From JAXGQD01 sp040766665 (lineage in GTDB: Bacteria > Bacillota > Clostridia > Saccharofermentanales > Fastidiosipilaceae), in the NCBI GenBank assembly GCA_040766665.1, contig JAXGQD010000002.1, positions 124,001 through 188,000 of the forward strand: a stretch of 64,000 nt of DNA. Reading direction: 5' to 3'. Below are positions 16,418 to 27,406 of the stretch, one piece after another (position 1 is the first letter of the stretch; each line of letters begins with the position of its first letter). The notes beneath the pieces were generated by a model. The model saw nothing but the letters and a program-made list of their open reading frames with translations, was not told the origin of the DNA and did no database searches. The translations under genes were made by a program, and so were the position numbers.

Positions 16418-17865
16418 ATGAGTCACGAGCACGTCCGCACACGTTTTGCCCCCAGTCCCACCGGGATTATGCACGTCGGCAATCTGCGCACCGCTCTTTA
16501 TGAGTATTTATTGGCAAAATCCAAAGGCGGCCATTTTATTCTGCGCATCGAAGACACTGACCAGGAACGTCAGGTCGAAGGTGCCACAGAGGTCATCTAC
16601 AAAACCCTGGCCCAATGCGGTCTTAAACACGATGAGGGCCCAGATGTAGGCGGCGTCTACGGTCCTTATGTACAAAGCGAGCGCCTGGCTGCCTACCGCC
16701 CTGCGGCAGAGCAGCTGGTCAAAACCGGCCATGCCTACTATTGTTTCTGTTCTGAGGAACGCTTGGCAGGCCTAAAAGAGCAGGACAGCCATGCGGGTTA
16801 TGATCGCCATTGCCGTGAGCTGGACCCCGCTGTTGTTGAAGAAAATCTCGCTTCCGGCAGGCCCTACACCATTCGCCAAAAAATGCCCCTCAGCGGCAGC
16901 ACCTTGTTTAGCGATGCGGTTTACGGCGACATCCGGGTCGAAAATGACGAACTCGAAGATCAGATTCTGCTCAAGGCGGACGGTTTTCCGACTTATAATT
17001 TTGCCAATGTGGTAGACGACGCAGCCATGCAGATCAGTCACGTCTTGCGCGGCTCCGAATATCTCTCATCGACCCCCAAATATAACCTACTCTACGAAGC
17101 CTTTGGTTTTGAGAAGCCGGTCTATGTGCACCTGCCGCTTATTTTGGGTGAAGACGGGCAAAAGTTGTCCAAGCGCCACGGTTCCACCTCATTCCACGAC
17201 CGGGTCGCAGAGGGCTATTTACCCGAGGCGATCGTCAACTACATCGCCATGCTGGGTTGGGCGCCAAAGGACATGCGCGAAATCTTCAGTTTGGAAGAAT
17301 TGGTCGAGGCCTTCTCCATCGACGGCATCAGCAAATCCCCGTCCATCTTCGATTACAAGAAATTACTCTGGTTCAATCAGGAGTATTTCCGCCGCATGAG
17401 CCTCGAGGAATTCACCGAACTCTGTCGTCCGCAGTTCGAGGCAGTGTTGCCGCAGCGCGAGGGCGGCTGGGACTACGCCCTTCTGGCCGGCTTATTGCAA
17501 GCACGTTTGGAGAAGCTCAGTGATATCCCCGGACAGATCAGCTTTTTGGCAAAATACAACGATAACTTTGACCGGGAGATTTTTGCCCATAAAAAAATGA
17601 AGACGACGGTCGAAGGCGCATTGCCGATGCTCAAACTACTTATGAAGGGCTGAGCGAGCTGCCGGAGTGGAGCACAACTTCCATCCATGACTACCTCATT
17701 TCTGTGGCGGAAACTCAGGGTGTAAAAAACGGACAGGTGATGTGGCCTTGCCGCATTGCGATAGCGGGCCAGGCGGTGACCCCGGGTGGTGCCGTCGAAA
17801 TCCTGCAACTGCTGGGTCGTGAAGAAAGTTTGCGTCGTATCAAACATTGCATAGAAAGAGGCTAA
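16418..17865 (+). CDS. gltX: Glutamyl-tRNA synthetase, one frameshift near the C-terminus
   Basis: Class I synthetase charging tRNA-Glu. Start chosen at 16418 behind ACAGGAGAAT; RTRFAPSPTGIMHVGNLRTA holds the HIGH-type motif (HVGN) and KLSKRHG is the KMSKS-type motif. The frame reads cleanly to about 17638, then hits a stop at 17653. One missing base there (probably CTTT read as CTT) restores YEGLSELPEWSTTSIHDYL and the anticodon-binding C-terminus down to TAA 17863-17865. The restored length, 482, is normal. The gene is essential, so a sequencing error is the likeliest cause. glnS starts 3 bases after. Confidence 0.93.
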
Positions 17866-17868
17866 ACC

Positions 17869-19563
<1,695 letters not shown>

Positions 19564-19628
19564 GGGGATTGGAATAGCAGCTCGTGTACCGAGGTTCTTC
19601 AGTCTTCCGTCAGAAAGGAAACGTCATC

Positions 19629-20045
19629 ATGAAGTCTTATCGTAAAGAACTAACAGTTAATATTCCGAAAAGACGCGGGCTAATCAACATCACAGATCAG
19701 GTCCAGGAAGCGATCAACGCAAGTGGTGTAAGCGAGGGTTTAGTGCTGGTTAATGCGATGCACATCACCGCTTCGGTTTTTATTAACGATGACGAGTCAG
19801 GTTTGCACAGTGATTTTGAGGTCTGGCTAGAAGGTCTCGCACCGGAAAAACCCTATGATCGTTATCGCCACAATGGCTATGAGGACAATGCGGATGCCCA
19901 CCTGAAAAGAAGCATTATGGGACGCGAAGTGGTTTGTGCGATCAGCAAAGGCCGCTTGGATTTCGGACCCTGGGAGCAAATCTTCTATTTCGAGTTCGAC
20001 GGCCTACGCAACAAACGCATCCTGATCAAAATTATCGGAGAGTAG
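19629..20045 (+). CDS. yjbQ: YjbQ/UPF0047-family protein
   Basis: A 138-residue protein of the YjbQ (UPF0047) family: GLVLVNAMHITASVFINDDE, HLKRSIMGREVVCAISKGRLDFGPWEQIFYFEFDG and the closing KRILIKIIGE are typical. Some members have weak thiamin-phosphate synthase activity; the physiological role is unclear. The start at 19629 follows AAAGGA. An earlier in-frame start at 19584 has no ribosome site. It follows glnS by 65 bp and ends just before a terminator. Confidence 0.88.
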   Translation: MKSYRKELTVNIPKRRGLINITDQVQEAINASGVSEGLVLVNAMHITASVFINDDESGLHSDFEVWLEGLAPEKPYDRYRHNGYEDNADAHLKRSIMGREVVCAISKGRLDFGPWEQIFYFEFDGLRNKRILIKIIGE

Positions 20046-20100
20046 GAAAGCCGAGTTCTGTTGCGGTCTCATCGCCCTAATCCGGTCAATGAAGAATCGA

Positions 20101-20146
20101 AAAAGCTGTCTCGCGAGTGCAATGCACCCACGGGACAGCTTTTTTA
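20101..20146 (+). terminator. Rho-independent terminator after gltX-glnS-yjbQ
   Basis: AAAAGCTGTC pairs with GACAGCTTTT around an inner GTGCA/TGCAC arm, followed by six T. Confidence 0.88.
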
Positions 20147-20165
20147 TCGCCCGATTATTTTGAAA

Positions 20166-20740
20166 AGTCGCAGTGCCTGGGCGGCTGCGACACCGCCTCA
20201 TCAAATCCGTTGCGATGCTTGGGCAGCTACGACACCGCTCAGACTTGAGCGGAATAGGGGTTTTGCTTACAGTTTTTACGTTTGTACAAATATTTAGCCC
20301 AAGAAAGCGGTCAAATCCCACGATTTCGGAGTTTTTACTACATTTTTGACGATTCTACAAGCTGGTGTTTGTAGAATCGAAAATAGTGTAAGTAAAATCA
20401 TGAAATGACAACGAAAGAGCCATGATTCAGACTCGGGGTTTTGTACAAACGTAAAAAGTGTAGCAGCGGGCGGAGGTCCTATAAGTCGCAGTACCTGGGC
20501 GGCTGCGACACCACTAGTAGCATTTGGCAAAATTTTCGATAATCCAAGCAGAGTTAAATATTTACACAATAATTCATGTGAATGACGGATTTTACCGTAA
20601 TTTTTTCCGTTAATCCAAGCAGTTACTATAGGCCAACTTGGATTAACGAAAATTATGTCCCTTAACCGGCAATTCGTATGTATTCTCGGCTTCAAAGACC
20701 TAGCATTCTTGGATTAACGAAATTTTTGTCGGTTTTTTAG
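20166..20740 (+). repeat. Second composite repeat block (GTCGC hairpins, nested TTTGTACAA element, TAATCCAAG motifs)
   Basis: Order: two GTCGC-type hairpins (about 20169-20240), a nested inverted-repeat element at 20266-20466 (TTTTTACGTTTGTACAA outside, ACGATTCTACAA with TTGTAGAATCG inside), another GTCGC hairpin (about 20483-20510), then TAATCCAAG at 20540 and 20611 and CTTGGATTA at 20637 and 20708. The last runs into ACGAAATTTTTGTC. The block fills the whole gap between yjbQ and the next gene. Confidence 0.88.
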
Positions 20741-20751
20741 TTTGCCGATTC

Positions 20752-21900
20752 TCACAGCATCGAGCGGTACAAGTCCTTGATTTCTTCCAATGTCACCGGA
20801 CGCGGATTACCGGGCGTGCAGGCGTCATTCAAAGCACTCTCTGCCAAGAAGTCGATGTCCTCCTCTTTGACGATGCCCACCAGGTTGGAGGGGATTCCGA
20901 CGTCCTCTGCCAGTTGTTTTACCGCAGCTACAGCCGCTTCGCGATATTCTGCCTGACTCATCTCTTCGGTACCGGCAACACCCATCGCTTTGGCGATCGT
21001 TCTGAACTTCTCACCCGTATTGGGCGCATTGAAAGCCATAACGGTTGGGAGAATAATCGCATTCGCCACACCGTGCGGCGTATCATACAAAGCGCCCAGA
21101 GGATGCGCCATGGAGTGGACAATACCCAAACCGCAGTTGGAGAAACCCATACCCGTCAGATACTGACCAAGCGCCATGCCCGTGCGGGCTTCAGCCTCAC
21201 CGGCCACTGCGCCACGCAGATGTTGGGCGACCAGCTCAATCGAATGCAGATTAAACATATCTGTCATGTCCCAGGCACCCAGAGTGGTAAAGCCTTCAAT
21301 AGCGTGTGTCAGGGCATCCATACCCGTCGCCGCGGTTAGACCCTTGGGCATCGAAGCCATCATATCAGGGTCCACAATGGCAACAACAGGGATGCTGTGC
21401 GGGTCAACGCAGACCAGTTTACGCTTCTTCTCCACATCGGTGATGACATAGTTGATGGTCACCTCGGCTGCGGTTCCGGCTGTGGTCGCAACGGCGAAAA
21501 TCGGCAAGGCTTTATTTTTCGTAGGAGCCACACCTTCCAAACTGCGCACATCCGCGAACTCCGGGTTATTAGTGACAATACCGATGGCTTTGGCCGTATC
21601 GATGGAACTGCCACCACCTATGGCAATCAGGTAATCCGCGCCTTTATTGGCAAAAGCCTCCACCCCACCCTTCACATTTTCAATCGTCGGGTTGGCTTGA
21701 ATATTGGTATAGAGTTCGTAGTCGAGACCGGCTTCGTCCAAGAGGTCCGTGACTTTTTTACTCACGCCGAATTTGACGAGGTCCGGATCGGTGCAGACCA
21801 AAGCCTTTTTGAAGCCTCTGGCTTTTGCCTCATCGACAATGGCGTTGATGGCGCCGGGACCCTGGTAAGACGTTTCGTTGAGAATGATGCGGTTTGACAT
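20752..21900 (-). CDS. fucO: Iron-type alcohol dehydrogenase, lactaldehyde reductase (FucO)-like
   Basis: Group III (iron-dependent) NAD-linked alcohol dehydrogenase of 382 residues. Dinucleotide binding is GGGSSIDTAKAIG; metal ligands are the Asp/His of GMDALTHAIEG and the His of HSMAHPLGALYDTPHGVANA. Overall sequence is closest in pattern to lactaldehyde:propanediol oxidoreductase FucO. Start at 21900 follows AAAGGA; the earlier in-frame ATG at 21933 has no ribosome site. It stands alone between a repeat block and the ABC exporter pair. No fucose or rhamnose genes lie nearby, so substrate is open. Confidence 0.87.
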   Translation of the reverse strand: MSNRIILNETSYQGPGAINAIVDEAKARGFKKALVCTDPDLVKFGVSKKVTDLLDEAGLDYELYTNIQANPTIENVKGGVEAFANKGADYLIAIGGGSSIDTAKAIGIVTNNPEFADVRSLEGVAPTKNKALPIFAVATTAGTAAEVTINYVITDVEKKRKLVCVDPHSIPVVAIVDPDMMASMPKGLTAATGMDALTHAIEGFTTLGAWDMTDMFNLHSIELVAQHLRGAVAGEAEARTGMALGQYLTGMGFSNCGLGIVHSMAHPLGALYDTPHGVANAIILPTVMAFNAPNTGEKFRTIAKAMGVAGTEEMSQAEYREAAVAAVKQLAEDVGIPSNLVGIVKEEDIDFLAESALNDACTPGNPRPVTLEEIKDLYRSML

Positions 21901-22051
21901 GATATTTTCCTTTCTTTTGCAAAATAACTGCAAAGTAAAACACTACCGTTTAAGTATAACGATAATATTTTATTAATAAGCGGAAAATATGATAATTTTC
22001 TATCAATTTTATATGGACTTTTCTCAAGCAATGAATGTGGCAAAACTCTCC

Positions 22052-23878
22052 CTAAAAGCTAATCATATTGTACTGACTCTCATAGAGCTCGGCGTAGAAA
22101 CCCCCGGCCGCCATCAGCTCGGCATGCGTGCCCTGCTCCACCACGCGGCCTTGGTCCATGACCAAAATCGCCGAGGCTTCACGAATGGTCGAGAGGCGGT
22201 GGGCAATGATGAAGCTGGTGCGCCCTTTCATAAATTCCAGGAAAGCCTTTTGGACAAGCAGTTCCGTACGGGTATCGATGGCTGAAGTCGCTTCATCCAG
22301 AATCAGCAATTCGGGGGCAATGAGTAAGGCGCGGGCGATGGTGATGAGCTGTCTTTGCCCAACAGATAGTGAGGCGCCGTTTGCTTCGAGTACGGTGTCA
22401 TATCCCTCCGGCAATCTGCGGATAAAGCCGTGTGCCATGGCTTTTTTGGCCGCCGCGATGACCTCTTCTCTGCTCGCATCAGGCTTCCCGTAAGCGATAT
22501 TTTGGTGCACAGAGCCGGAAAGAATCCAGGAGTCCTGCAGGACCATGCCGATGTTGCGGCGGAGGGAACTGCGGTTGACCTGAGCGATGTCCTGTCCGTC
22601 AATCAGGATACGGCCTCCGTCCAGCTCGTAAAAGCGCATCAGCAGATTGACCAGCGTGGTTTTACCCGCACCGGTCGGGCCCACGATCGCTATCATGGCA
22701 TCGGCCGGCACATCCAAATTCAGGTTTTCAATCAGCTCCTGTTCGGGGCGGTAAGAAAAGTCCACAGCTTCAAAACGTACCCGGCCTTCAGTCAAATCCA
22801 AAGCAGGCAGCAGCTCCTCATTGACCTCCTCTTCGGCATCATAGAGCGCAAAGATGCGGGCCGCACCGGCAAAAGAATTCTGCAGTTGCGTGAACACCGC
22901 CGAAATTTCATTGATCGGTTTGGCAAATTGCAGGGCGTAATTGAGCAGAGCCGTCATCTGCCCCACTGTCAGAGCCCCCGCCAAGGCCAAGAGCGCCGAA
23001 AGTCCGGCGACCAATACGTAGGCGACATTATTGAGAAAGCGCACACCGGGGTTGGTCAGAGAGCTGTAGAGCTGAGCCTTTTGCCCGCTATCATAAAGAT
23101 TCTGATTTAACTGCTCAAAAGTCCGCACGCGCCCGTTTTCAGCGTTAAAAGCCTGAATTATCGCGTGATTGTCCAAATCTTCCTCTAAATGCGTATTGAC
23201 CTGACCCAGGTCTGAGGCCTGCGTCTGGAAATATTTGTAAGAGCGTTTCGCAATCAGCGAAGTCACCCAGAAGCAGAGCGGCGTAATGGCAAAAACCACC
23301 AGGCTGACCGGCACGCTGATTGACAAGAGCAGAATCAGGGAGCCCAAAAGCATCGGCAAACCGTAAAACAACTGATTCAGGACCTGCGTCACCCCATCCG
23401 CTATGGACTCCAAATCCGCAGTCAGGCGCGAAATCAGATCACCATGGGGATGGCTGTCTATAGTCTTCAACGGCAAACGACTCAGCTTATCAAAACCGCG
23501 GCGGCGCAGTCGTTCAGCCAATTTGCCGCTAATGGACTGAGTCTGAGCTTGCATCAGCCACTGAAAAAATGAGCTGGCTGCATAGAGCAGGGCACAAAGT
23601 CCGATGAGGGGCCAGAGTTCAGTCCAGAAGACCTCGCCCTCGCCACGTAGTTTATCAATAGCCATACCCAGCACCTGGGGGATGAATAGCAGCGTCAACG
23701 AAGAGAGAATACCGGCAAAAGCCACCGCCACCAAGCGCCAGGGCATTTGGCGTATTTCCTGCCAGAGCCGCTTGGCTGATGCTTTGGTGTTGTACTCGGT
23801 ATTAAGGCGGTCATGCGCCTGGTCCGCCGTTTCCTTTTTACTGGACGGGGCGCTGACGGCATTAAAAATCTGAGCCAT
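22052..23878 (-). CDS. ABC exporter half-transporter (permease-ATPase), subunit 2
   Basis: A 608-residue fused transporter: six membrane helices (about residues 50-330) and an ATPase domain with Walker A GPTGAGKTTL, signature LSVGQRQLI, Walker B LLILDEATSAID and switch His in IIAHRLSTI. This is the MdlB/LmrCD-type exporter layout. It overlaps the preceding ABC gene by 17 bases, so the two probably form a heterodimer that exports drugs, lipids or peptides. Start at 23878 follows AAAGGAGG. The catalytic Glu after Walker B is present here. Confidence 0.92.
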   Translation of the reverse strand: MAQIFNAVSAPSSKKETADQAHDRLNTEYNTKASAKRLWQEIRQMPWRLVAVAFAGILSSLTLLFIPQVLGMAIDKLRGEGEVFWTELWPLIGLCALLYAASSFFQWLMQAQTQSISGKLAERLRRRGFDKLSRLPLKTIDSHPHGDLISRLTADLESIADGVTQVLNQLFYGLPMLLGSLILLLSISVPVSLVVFAITPLCFWVTSLIAKRSYKYFQTQASDLGQVNTHLEEDLDNHAIIQAFNAENGRVRTFEQLNQNLYDSGQKAQLYSSLTNPGVRFLNNVAYVLVAGLSALLALAGALTVGQMTALLNYALQFAKPINEISAVFTQLQNSFAGAARIFALYDAEEEVNEELLPALDLTEGRVRFEAVDFSYRPEQELIENLNLDVPADAMIAIVGPTGAGKTTLVNLLMRFYELDGGRILIDGQDIAQVNRSSLRRNIGMVLQDSWILSGSVHQNIAYGKPDASREEVIAAAKKAMAHGFIRRLPEGYDTVLEANGASLSVGQRQLITIARALLIAPELLILDEATSAIDTRTELLVQKAFLEFMKGRTSFIIAHRLSTIREASAILVMDQGRVVEQGTHAELMAAGGFYAELYESQYNMISF

Positions 23879-25622
23879 GTTCCGCCTCCTTTTCCAATTG
23901 CGATGAGGCAATCTCACGATAGAGTTCGGAACTCTGCATCAACTGCTCGTGACTGCCCAAAGCGGCTTGTTTGCCATCGTCCAAAACTAAAATCTGTTGC
24001 GCATTTTTGACGACGTGGACACGCTGTGAGATAAAGAGCAGCGACTTGCCCGCCACGCGCGCTGCCAGCGCCTTGCGGAAGCGATACTCCGTCAGGAAGT
24101 CCAGAGCCGAGGTGGCGTCGTCCAGAATCAGTAGATCAAAGTCTTTTAAGAGGGCACGCGCCAGGCTGAGACGTTGCTTTTGCCCACCTGAAAAATTTGC
24201 CCCGCCACGCTCAACAAGCGCATCCAAGCCCCCCTCTTTTTCAGCGACAAAACTGTCGGCCTGGGCAATGCGCAGTGCCTCCCAGAGACGCTCGTCTTCT
24301 GCCGCGTCTGCTTTCATTTCCTGCCCCAAAAGCAGGTTACTACGCACGGTACCCGCGAGCAAAGCGCTTTTCTGCGGCACATATGCGATACGCTTGCGCA
24401 ACTCGGCTAAGGGCAGGTCCCTCAGGTCCATACCGTTAAAAAGTAGTCGTCCTTCTTGCGCATCATAAAAGTGCAAAATCAATGCCGCCAAAGTCGATTT
24501 GCCCGAACCCGTCGGACCGATAACGCCCAAGGTCTCGCCTTTGCGCAAGTTAAAGTGGATGTCTTCAAGCGCCGTAGCTTGACTTCCGGGATAGGTGAAA
24601 CTCAGCTGCTCTGCGGCTAAAATTGTGCTCGTCTCTGTTGCAGATTGGGTCATTGGTTTGGCTGTTTCGGTGCTTTTCTGCTCATCCGCCAGGACGGCGG
24701 CGACTCTTTTGCCCGAGGCAAAAGCTTTGGGAAACTGGGTAAAGAGCATCGCAATGACCATCATGGCGTGTACCAGTTGCGTTTGATAGGAGATAAAAGC
24801 CACCACTTCGCCCTGCTGCAGATGACCGGCCTCAACCAGGAGACCACCACGCCAGAGCACAAAAATAATGACCGTATTAAAAATCAGCGCGGTCACGGGA
24901 TTCATCAAAGCCGCCACCTTACCGGATTTAATACTGTCCTTAGCCAAAGTCGCATTACGTTCGGCAAAAAACGCTCGCTCATGCTCCTCCTTGGCAAATG
25001 CGCGAATCACCTTGCTACCGGCCAAATTATCCTTGATCAGCGCCGTCACTTTATCGAGACGCTGCTGCACCAGCTGATAAATTCGGATCGTCGCCTGCAT
25101 AATCAGCCAGAGCGCCAAACCCGCAACCGGCACCGCTGCCAGCATCAGCAAAGCAAGGCGGGCATTGATGACAAAGCCCATCACCAGACTGCCCAAAGTC
25201 AGAAACGGCGCACGTGAGACGAGACGGATGAGCATCGCAATGGCCACCTGCAGCTGATTGATGTCCATGGTCGAGCGTATCAAGAGAGAAGACTGCCCAA
25301 AGCGCTGCATTTCTGCTTCAGAGGCAAAAGCAATCTTGCGAGCCATGGCGTTCCTCAGGTTAGTGCCAAAACCCTGTGAGCAGACGGAAGACATATATTG
25401 ACAGGAAAAGGCAAAAATAACCCCCAAAACCACCAGCACCAGCATCAAAATCGTTTGATTGATGACAAAGCTGCGGTTTCCGCGGTTAATCCCTAGGTCA
25501 ATCATTTGGGCAATTAAAAATGGCAAAAGCGTCTCAATAATCGCTTCCAAAAACTTCAGCAGCGGTCCCCAAAAGAGTTGCTTCCTGTAACCGTGTAAAT
25601 ATGGCCAAAGCGTCTTAAACAT
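23862..25622 (-). CDS. ABC exporter half-transporter (permease-ATPase), subunit 1
   Basis: A 586-residue partner of the downstream exporter: six membrane helices, Walker A GPTGSGKSTL, signature FSGGQKQRL, and Walker B LLILDDATSALD. The residue after the Walker B Asp is Asp rather than Glu, and the switch position reads FISQRVH (Gln for His). These changes mark the degenerate site of heterodimeric exporters. The ATG at 25622 has no ribosome site; a TATAAT ends exactly 6 bases before it, which suggests a leaderless message. A longer frame to 25700 exists but crosses that promoter. Confidence 0.9.
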   Translation of the reverse strand: MFKTLWPYLHGYRKQLFWGPLLKFLEAIIETLLPFLIAQMIDLGINRGNRSFVINQTILMLVLVVLGVIFAFSCQYMSSVCSQGFGTNLRNAMARKIAFASEAEMQRFGQSSLLIRSTMDINQLQVAIAMLIRLVSRAPFLTLGSLVMGFVINARLALLMLAAVPVAGLALWLIMQATIRIYQLVQQRLDKVTALIKDNLAGSKVIRAFAKEEHERAFFAERNATLAKDSIKSGKVAALMNPVTALIFNTVIIFVLWRGGLLVEAGHLQQGEVVAFISYQTQLVHAMMVIAMLFTQFPKAFASGKRVAAVLADEQKSTETAKPMTQSATETSTILAAEQLSFTYPGSQATALEDIHFNLRKGETLGVIGPTGSGKSTLAALILHFYDAQEGRLLFNGMDLRDLPLAELRKRIAYVPQKSALLAGTVRSNLLLGQEMKADAAEDERLWEALRIAQADSFVAEKEGGLDALVERGGANFSGGQKQRLSLARALLKDFDLLILDDATSALDFLTEYRFRKALAARVAGKSLLFISQRVHVVKNAQQILVLDDGKQAALGSHEQLMQSSELYREIASSQLEKEAEHGSDF

Positions 25623-25628
25623 AAAACG

Positions 25629-25634
25629 ATTATA
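25629..25634 (-). promoter_or_regulatory. Extended -10 promoter placing the start of transcription at the ABC gene's ATG
   Basis: TGC-TATAAT on the minus strand (an extended -10) ends 6 bases before the ATG at 25622, so +1 would fall on the A of the start codon. No clear -35. Confidence 0.55.
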
Positions 25635-25751
25635 GCAAAACTCAGCACACTGATAGGGTATAATATCAGGAGCATTAAAATTAATCGTCACACGGTTCAA
25701 ATGACACGCAAATCAAGACGTTGCGCAAATCAAGACGTTTAGGAGGAATAT

Positions 25752-26942
25752 ATGTTTAATTTCGAATTCTGTAGCCCCACCTATTTTTACTTTGGCCGAG
25801 GTGCCGAAGATCAAATCGGCACTGCCCTGAAAAAAGCCGGTGCCAGCAAAGTACTGATTCACTACGGACAAGGCTCCGTCGTCCGCTCCGGTCTTTTGGA
25901 TAAAGCCAAAGCCCAGCTTGATGCAGAAGGCATCGCATATGTCGAACAGGGCGGTGCGGTCCCCAACCCACGTGCCGAATTGGCCGAAGAAGGGGCTGCC
26001 ATTTGCCGCGCTGAAGCAGTGGACTACATCCTGGCTCTGGGCGGAGGCTCCGCGCTGGATTCAGCCAAAGCCATTGCCGTACTCGCCAAGAGTGAACACA
26101 GCTTGTATGAAATCTATTGTGAAAATGCGCCTTTGGACAGCGCCATCCCCGTTGCAACAGTAATGACCTTTCCGGCAACCGGTAGTGAAGGCTCCCCTTC
26201 TTCCGTCATCAACTTCCCCAAACAAGGCGTGAAGCGCGGTCTGACCTCGGACTTGATCCGTCCGGCGATTGCCTTTCTCAACCCCGAGCTCAGCATGACC
26301 CTGCCCAAAGAGCAGACCTTTAACGGCATCGCCGATATGATGGCGCACACCATGGAACGCTATTTTAATGACACCGCCAACAATAACCTCATCGATGCCT
26401 GGTCGGAAGCTTTGTTGCGTGAAGTAATGCAATCCGCCCTCGTGCTCTATAAGGAGCCGGAGAACTATGATGCCAGAGCCACGATTATGTGGGCTTCAAT
26501 GGTTGCGCACAACGGCTTACTCAGTGCCGGTATCGAGAAAGAAGATTGGAGCTCACACCAGTTGGAGCATGAGCTCAGCTATTCCTATGATGTCGCTCAT
26601 GGCGCCGGTTTGGCTGTGGTTTACCCCAACTGGCTGCGCTATGCCGCCAAACAGAATCCCCACAAAATCGCCCGTTTCGCACGCGAGGTTTTCGGTATCA
26701 GCGGAGATTTACGCGACTTGGAGGGCTTGGCCATGCGCGGTATCGCCGCCCTGCAGTCCTTCTTCCGCTCGGTCGGCTTGCCGCTGACTTTTGCCGAGCT
26801 GGGCTGTAAAGAGGAAGATATTCCGATGCTGGCCGCCAACGTCAAGTACAATGCAGCCAATTATTCGGGGAACTACATTAAAGTCTATGAACAGGATGCC
26901 ATCGAGATTTACAAACTCTGTTGCGCCGAGCCGCTGGTGTGA
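25752..26942 (+). CDS. Iron-type alcohol dehydrogenase, butanol dehydrogenase/YqhD-like
   Basis: Group III metal-dependent alcohol dehydrogenase of 396 residues. FGRGAEDQIG at the N-terminus, GGGSALDSAKAIA for cofactor binding, metal ligands in GIADMMAHTMERYF and in SHQLEHELS plus DVAHGAGLAVVYP are those of BdhA/BdhB and YqhD, which reduce aldehydes with NAD(P)H. A clear AGGAGGAA precedes the start. It is divergent from the ABC exporter and followed by two tandem terminators. Likely role: ethanol or butanol formation during fermentation. Confidence 0.93.
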   Translation: MFNFEFCSPTYFYFGRGAEDQIGTALKKAGASKVLIHYGQGSVVRSGLLDKAKAQLDAEGIAYVEQGGAVPNPRAELAEEGAAICRAEAVDYILALGGGSALDSAKAIAVLAKSEHSLYEIYCENAPLDSAIPVATVMTFPATGSEGSPSSVINFPKQGVKRGLTSDLIRPAIAFLNPELSMTLPKEQTFNGIADMMAHTMERYFNDTANNNLIDAWSEALLREVMQSALVLYKEPENYDARATIMWASMVAHNGLLSAGIEKEDWSSHQLEHELSYSYDVAHGAGLAVVYPNWLRYAAKQNPHKIARFAREVFGISGDLRDLEGLAMRGIAALQSFFRSVGLPLTFAELGCKEEDIPMLAANVKYNAANYSGNYIKVYEQDAIEIYKLCCAEPLV

Positions 26943-26964
26943 TAATTGGGCAATTACTAGGATT

Positions 26965-26999
26965 GAAGAGGGTTTCTTAGTCAGAAGCCCTCTTTTTTG
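26965..26999 (+). terminator. Rho-independent terminator (copy 1) after the butanol-dehydrogenase-like gene
   Basis: AGAGGGTTTCT and AGAAGCCCTCT pair around TAGTC and are followed by a T-run. Confidence 0.88.
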
Positions 27000-27037
27000 G
27001 CAATTTTTTCGGGAGTGCATTAGAGAATTCTAATATT

Positions 27038-27070
27038 TGAGAGGGTCTCCTAGTCAGAAGCCCTCTTTTT
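27038..27070 (+). terminator. Rho-independent terminator (copy 2, 73 bp downstream)
   Basis: Near-copy of the first hairpin (GAGAGGGTCTCC...AGAAGCCCTC then five T), part of a 73-bp tandem duplication. Confidence 0.8.
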
Positions 27071-27110
27071 CGGCATTTTTTACAGTTGTGCATTAGCACT
27101 TTCTAATATA

Positions 27111-27406
27111 CACCCGCACAGCCGTGATTTTTGCCGGGAAAACCCCGTTTTGACTAAGCAGAGGCAGGAGAAGCGGCGGAAATCCTTGCACAGCCGTCAT
27201 TTTTGCCGAAATAGATTTTCTATGGAACAGGAAAACGAAGCTACAGCTAAAACAAACTCATCCCCACCACATCACTATCCCCCATATAAAAACCGAGCAC
27301 CCGGGCGGATAATAACTCCGCCAAGCGTGCTCGATACATGGACTACCGGAAGTCAGCAACTAATCATTCCAGCGGTAGTGCGACAGGCCTAAGCCCTTAT
27401 CTATAA
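27111..27406. other. Intergenic region with hairpins, no gene
   Basis: CAGCCGTGATTTTTGCCG (27119) recurs as CAGCCGTCATTTTTGCCG (27191). CGAGCAC and GTGCTCG (27294-27333) enclose a GGCGGA/TCCGCC stem. CTACCG and CGGTAG (27342-27378) with inner GAA/TTC may be the htrA terminator, although no T-run follows. An 80-residue open frame across it has no ribosome site or family features. Confidence 0.5.

Noticed and set aside
25658..25663. TATAAT on the plus strand as the promoter of the butanol-dehydrogenase-like gene
   Set aside because: The hexamer is there, but no -35 lies at a usable distance and the region also serves the divergent gene, so I did not annotate it.
27150..27392. 80-residue open frame before the htrA end
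   Set aside because: No ribosome site, crosses two hairpins, composition unlike the neighbouring genes.
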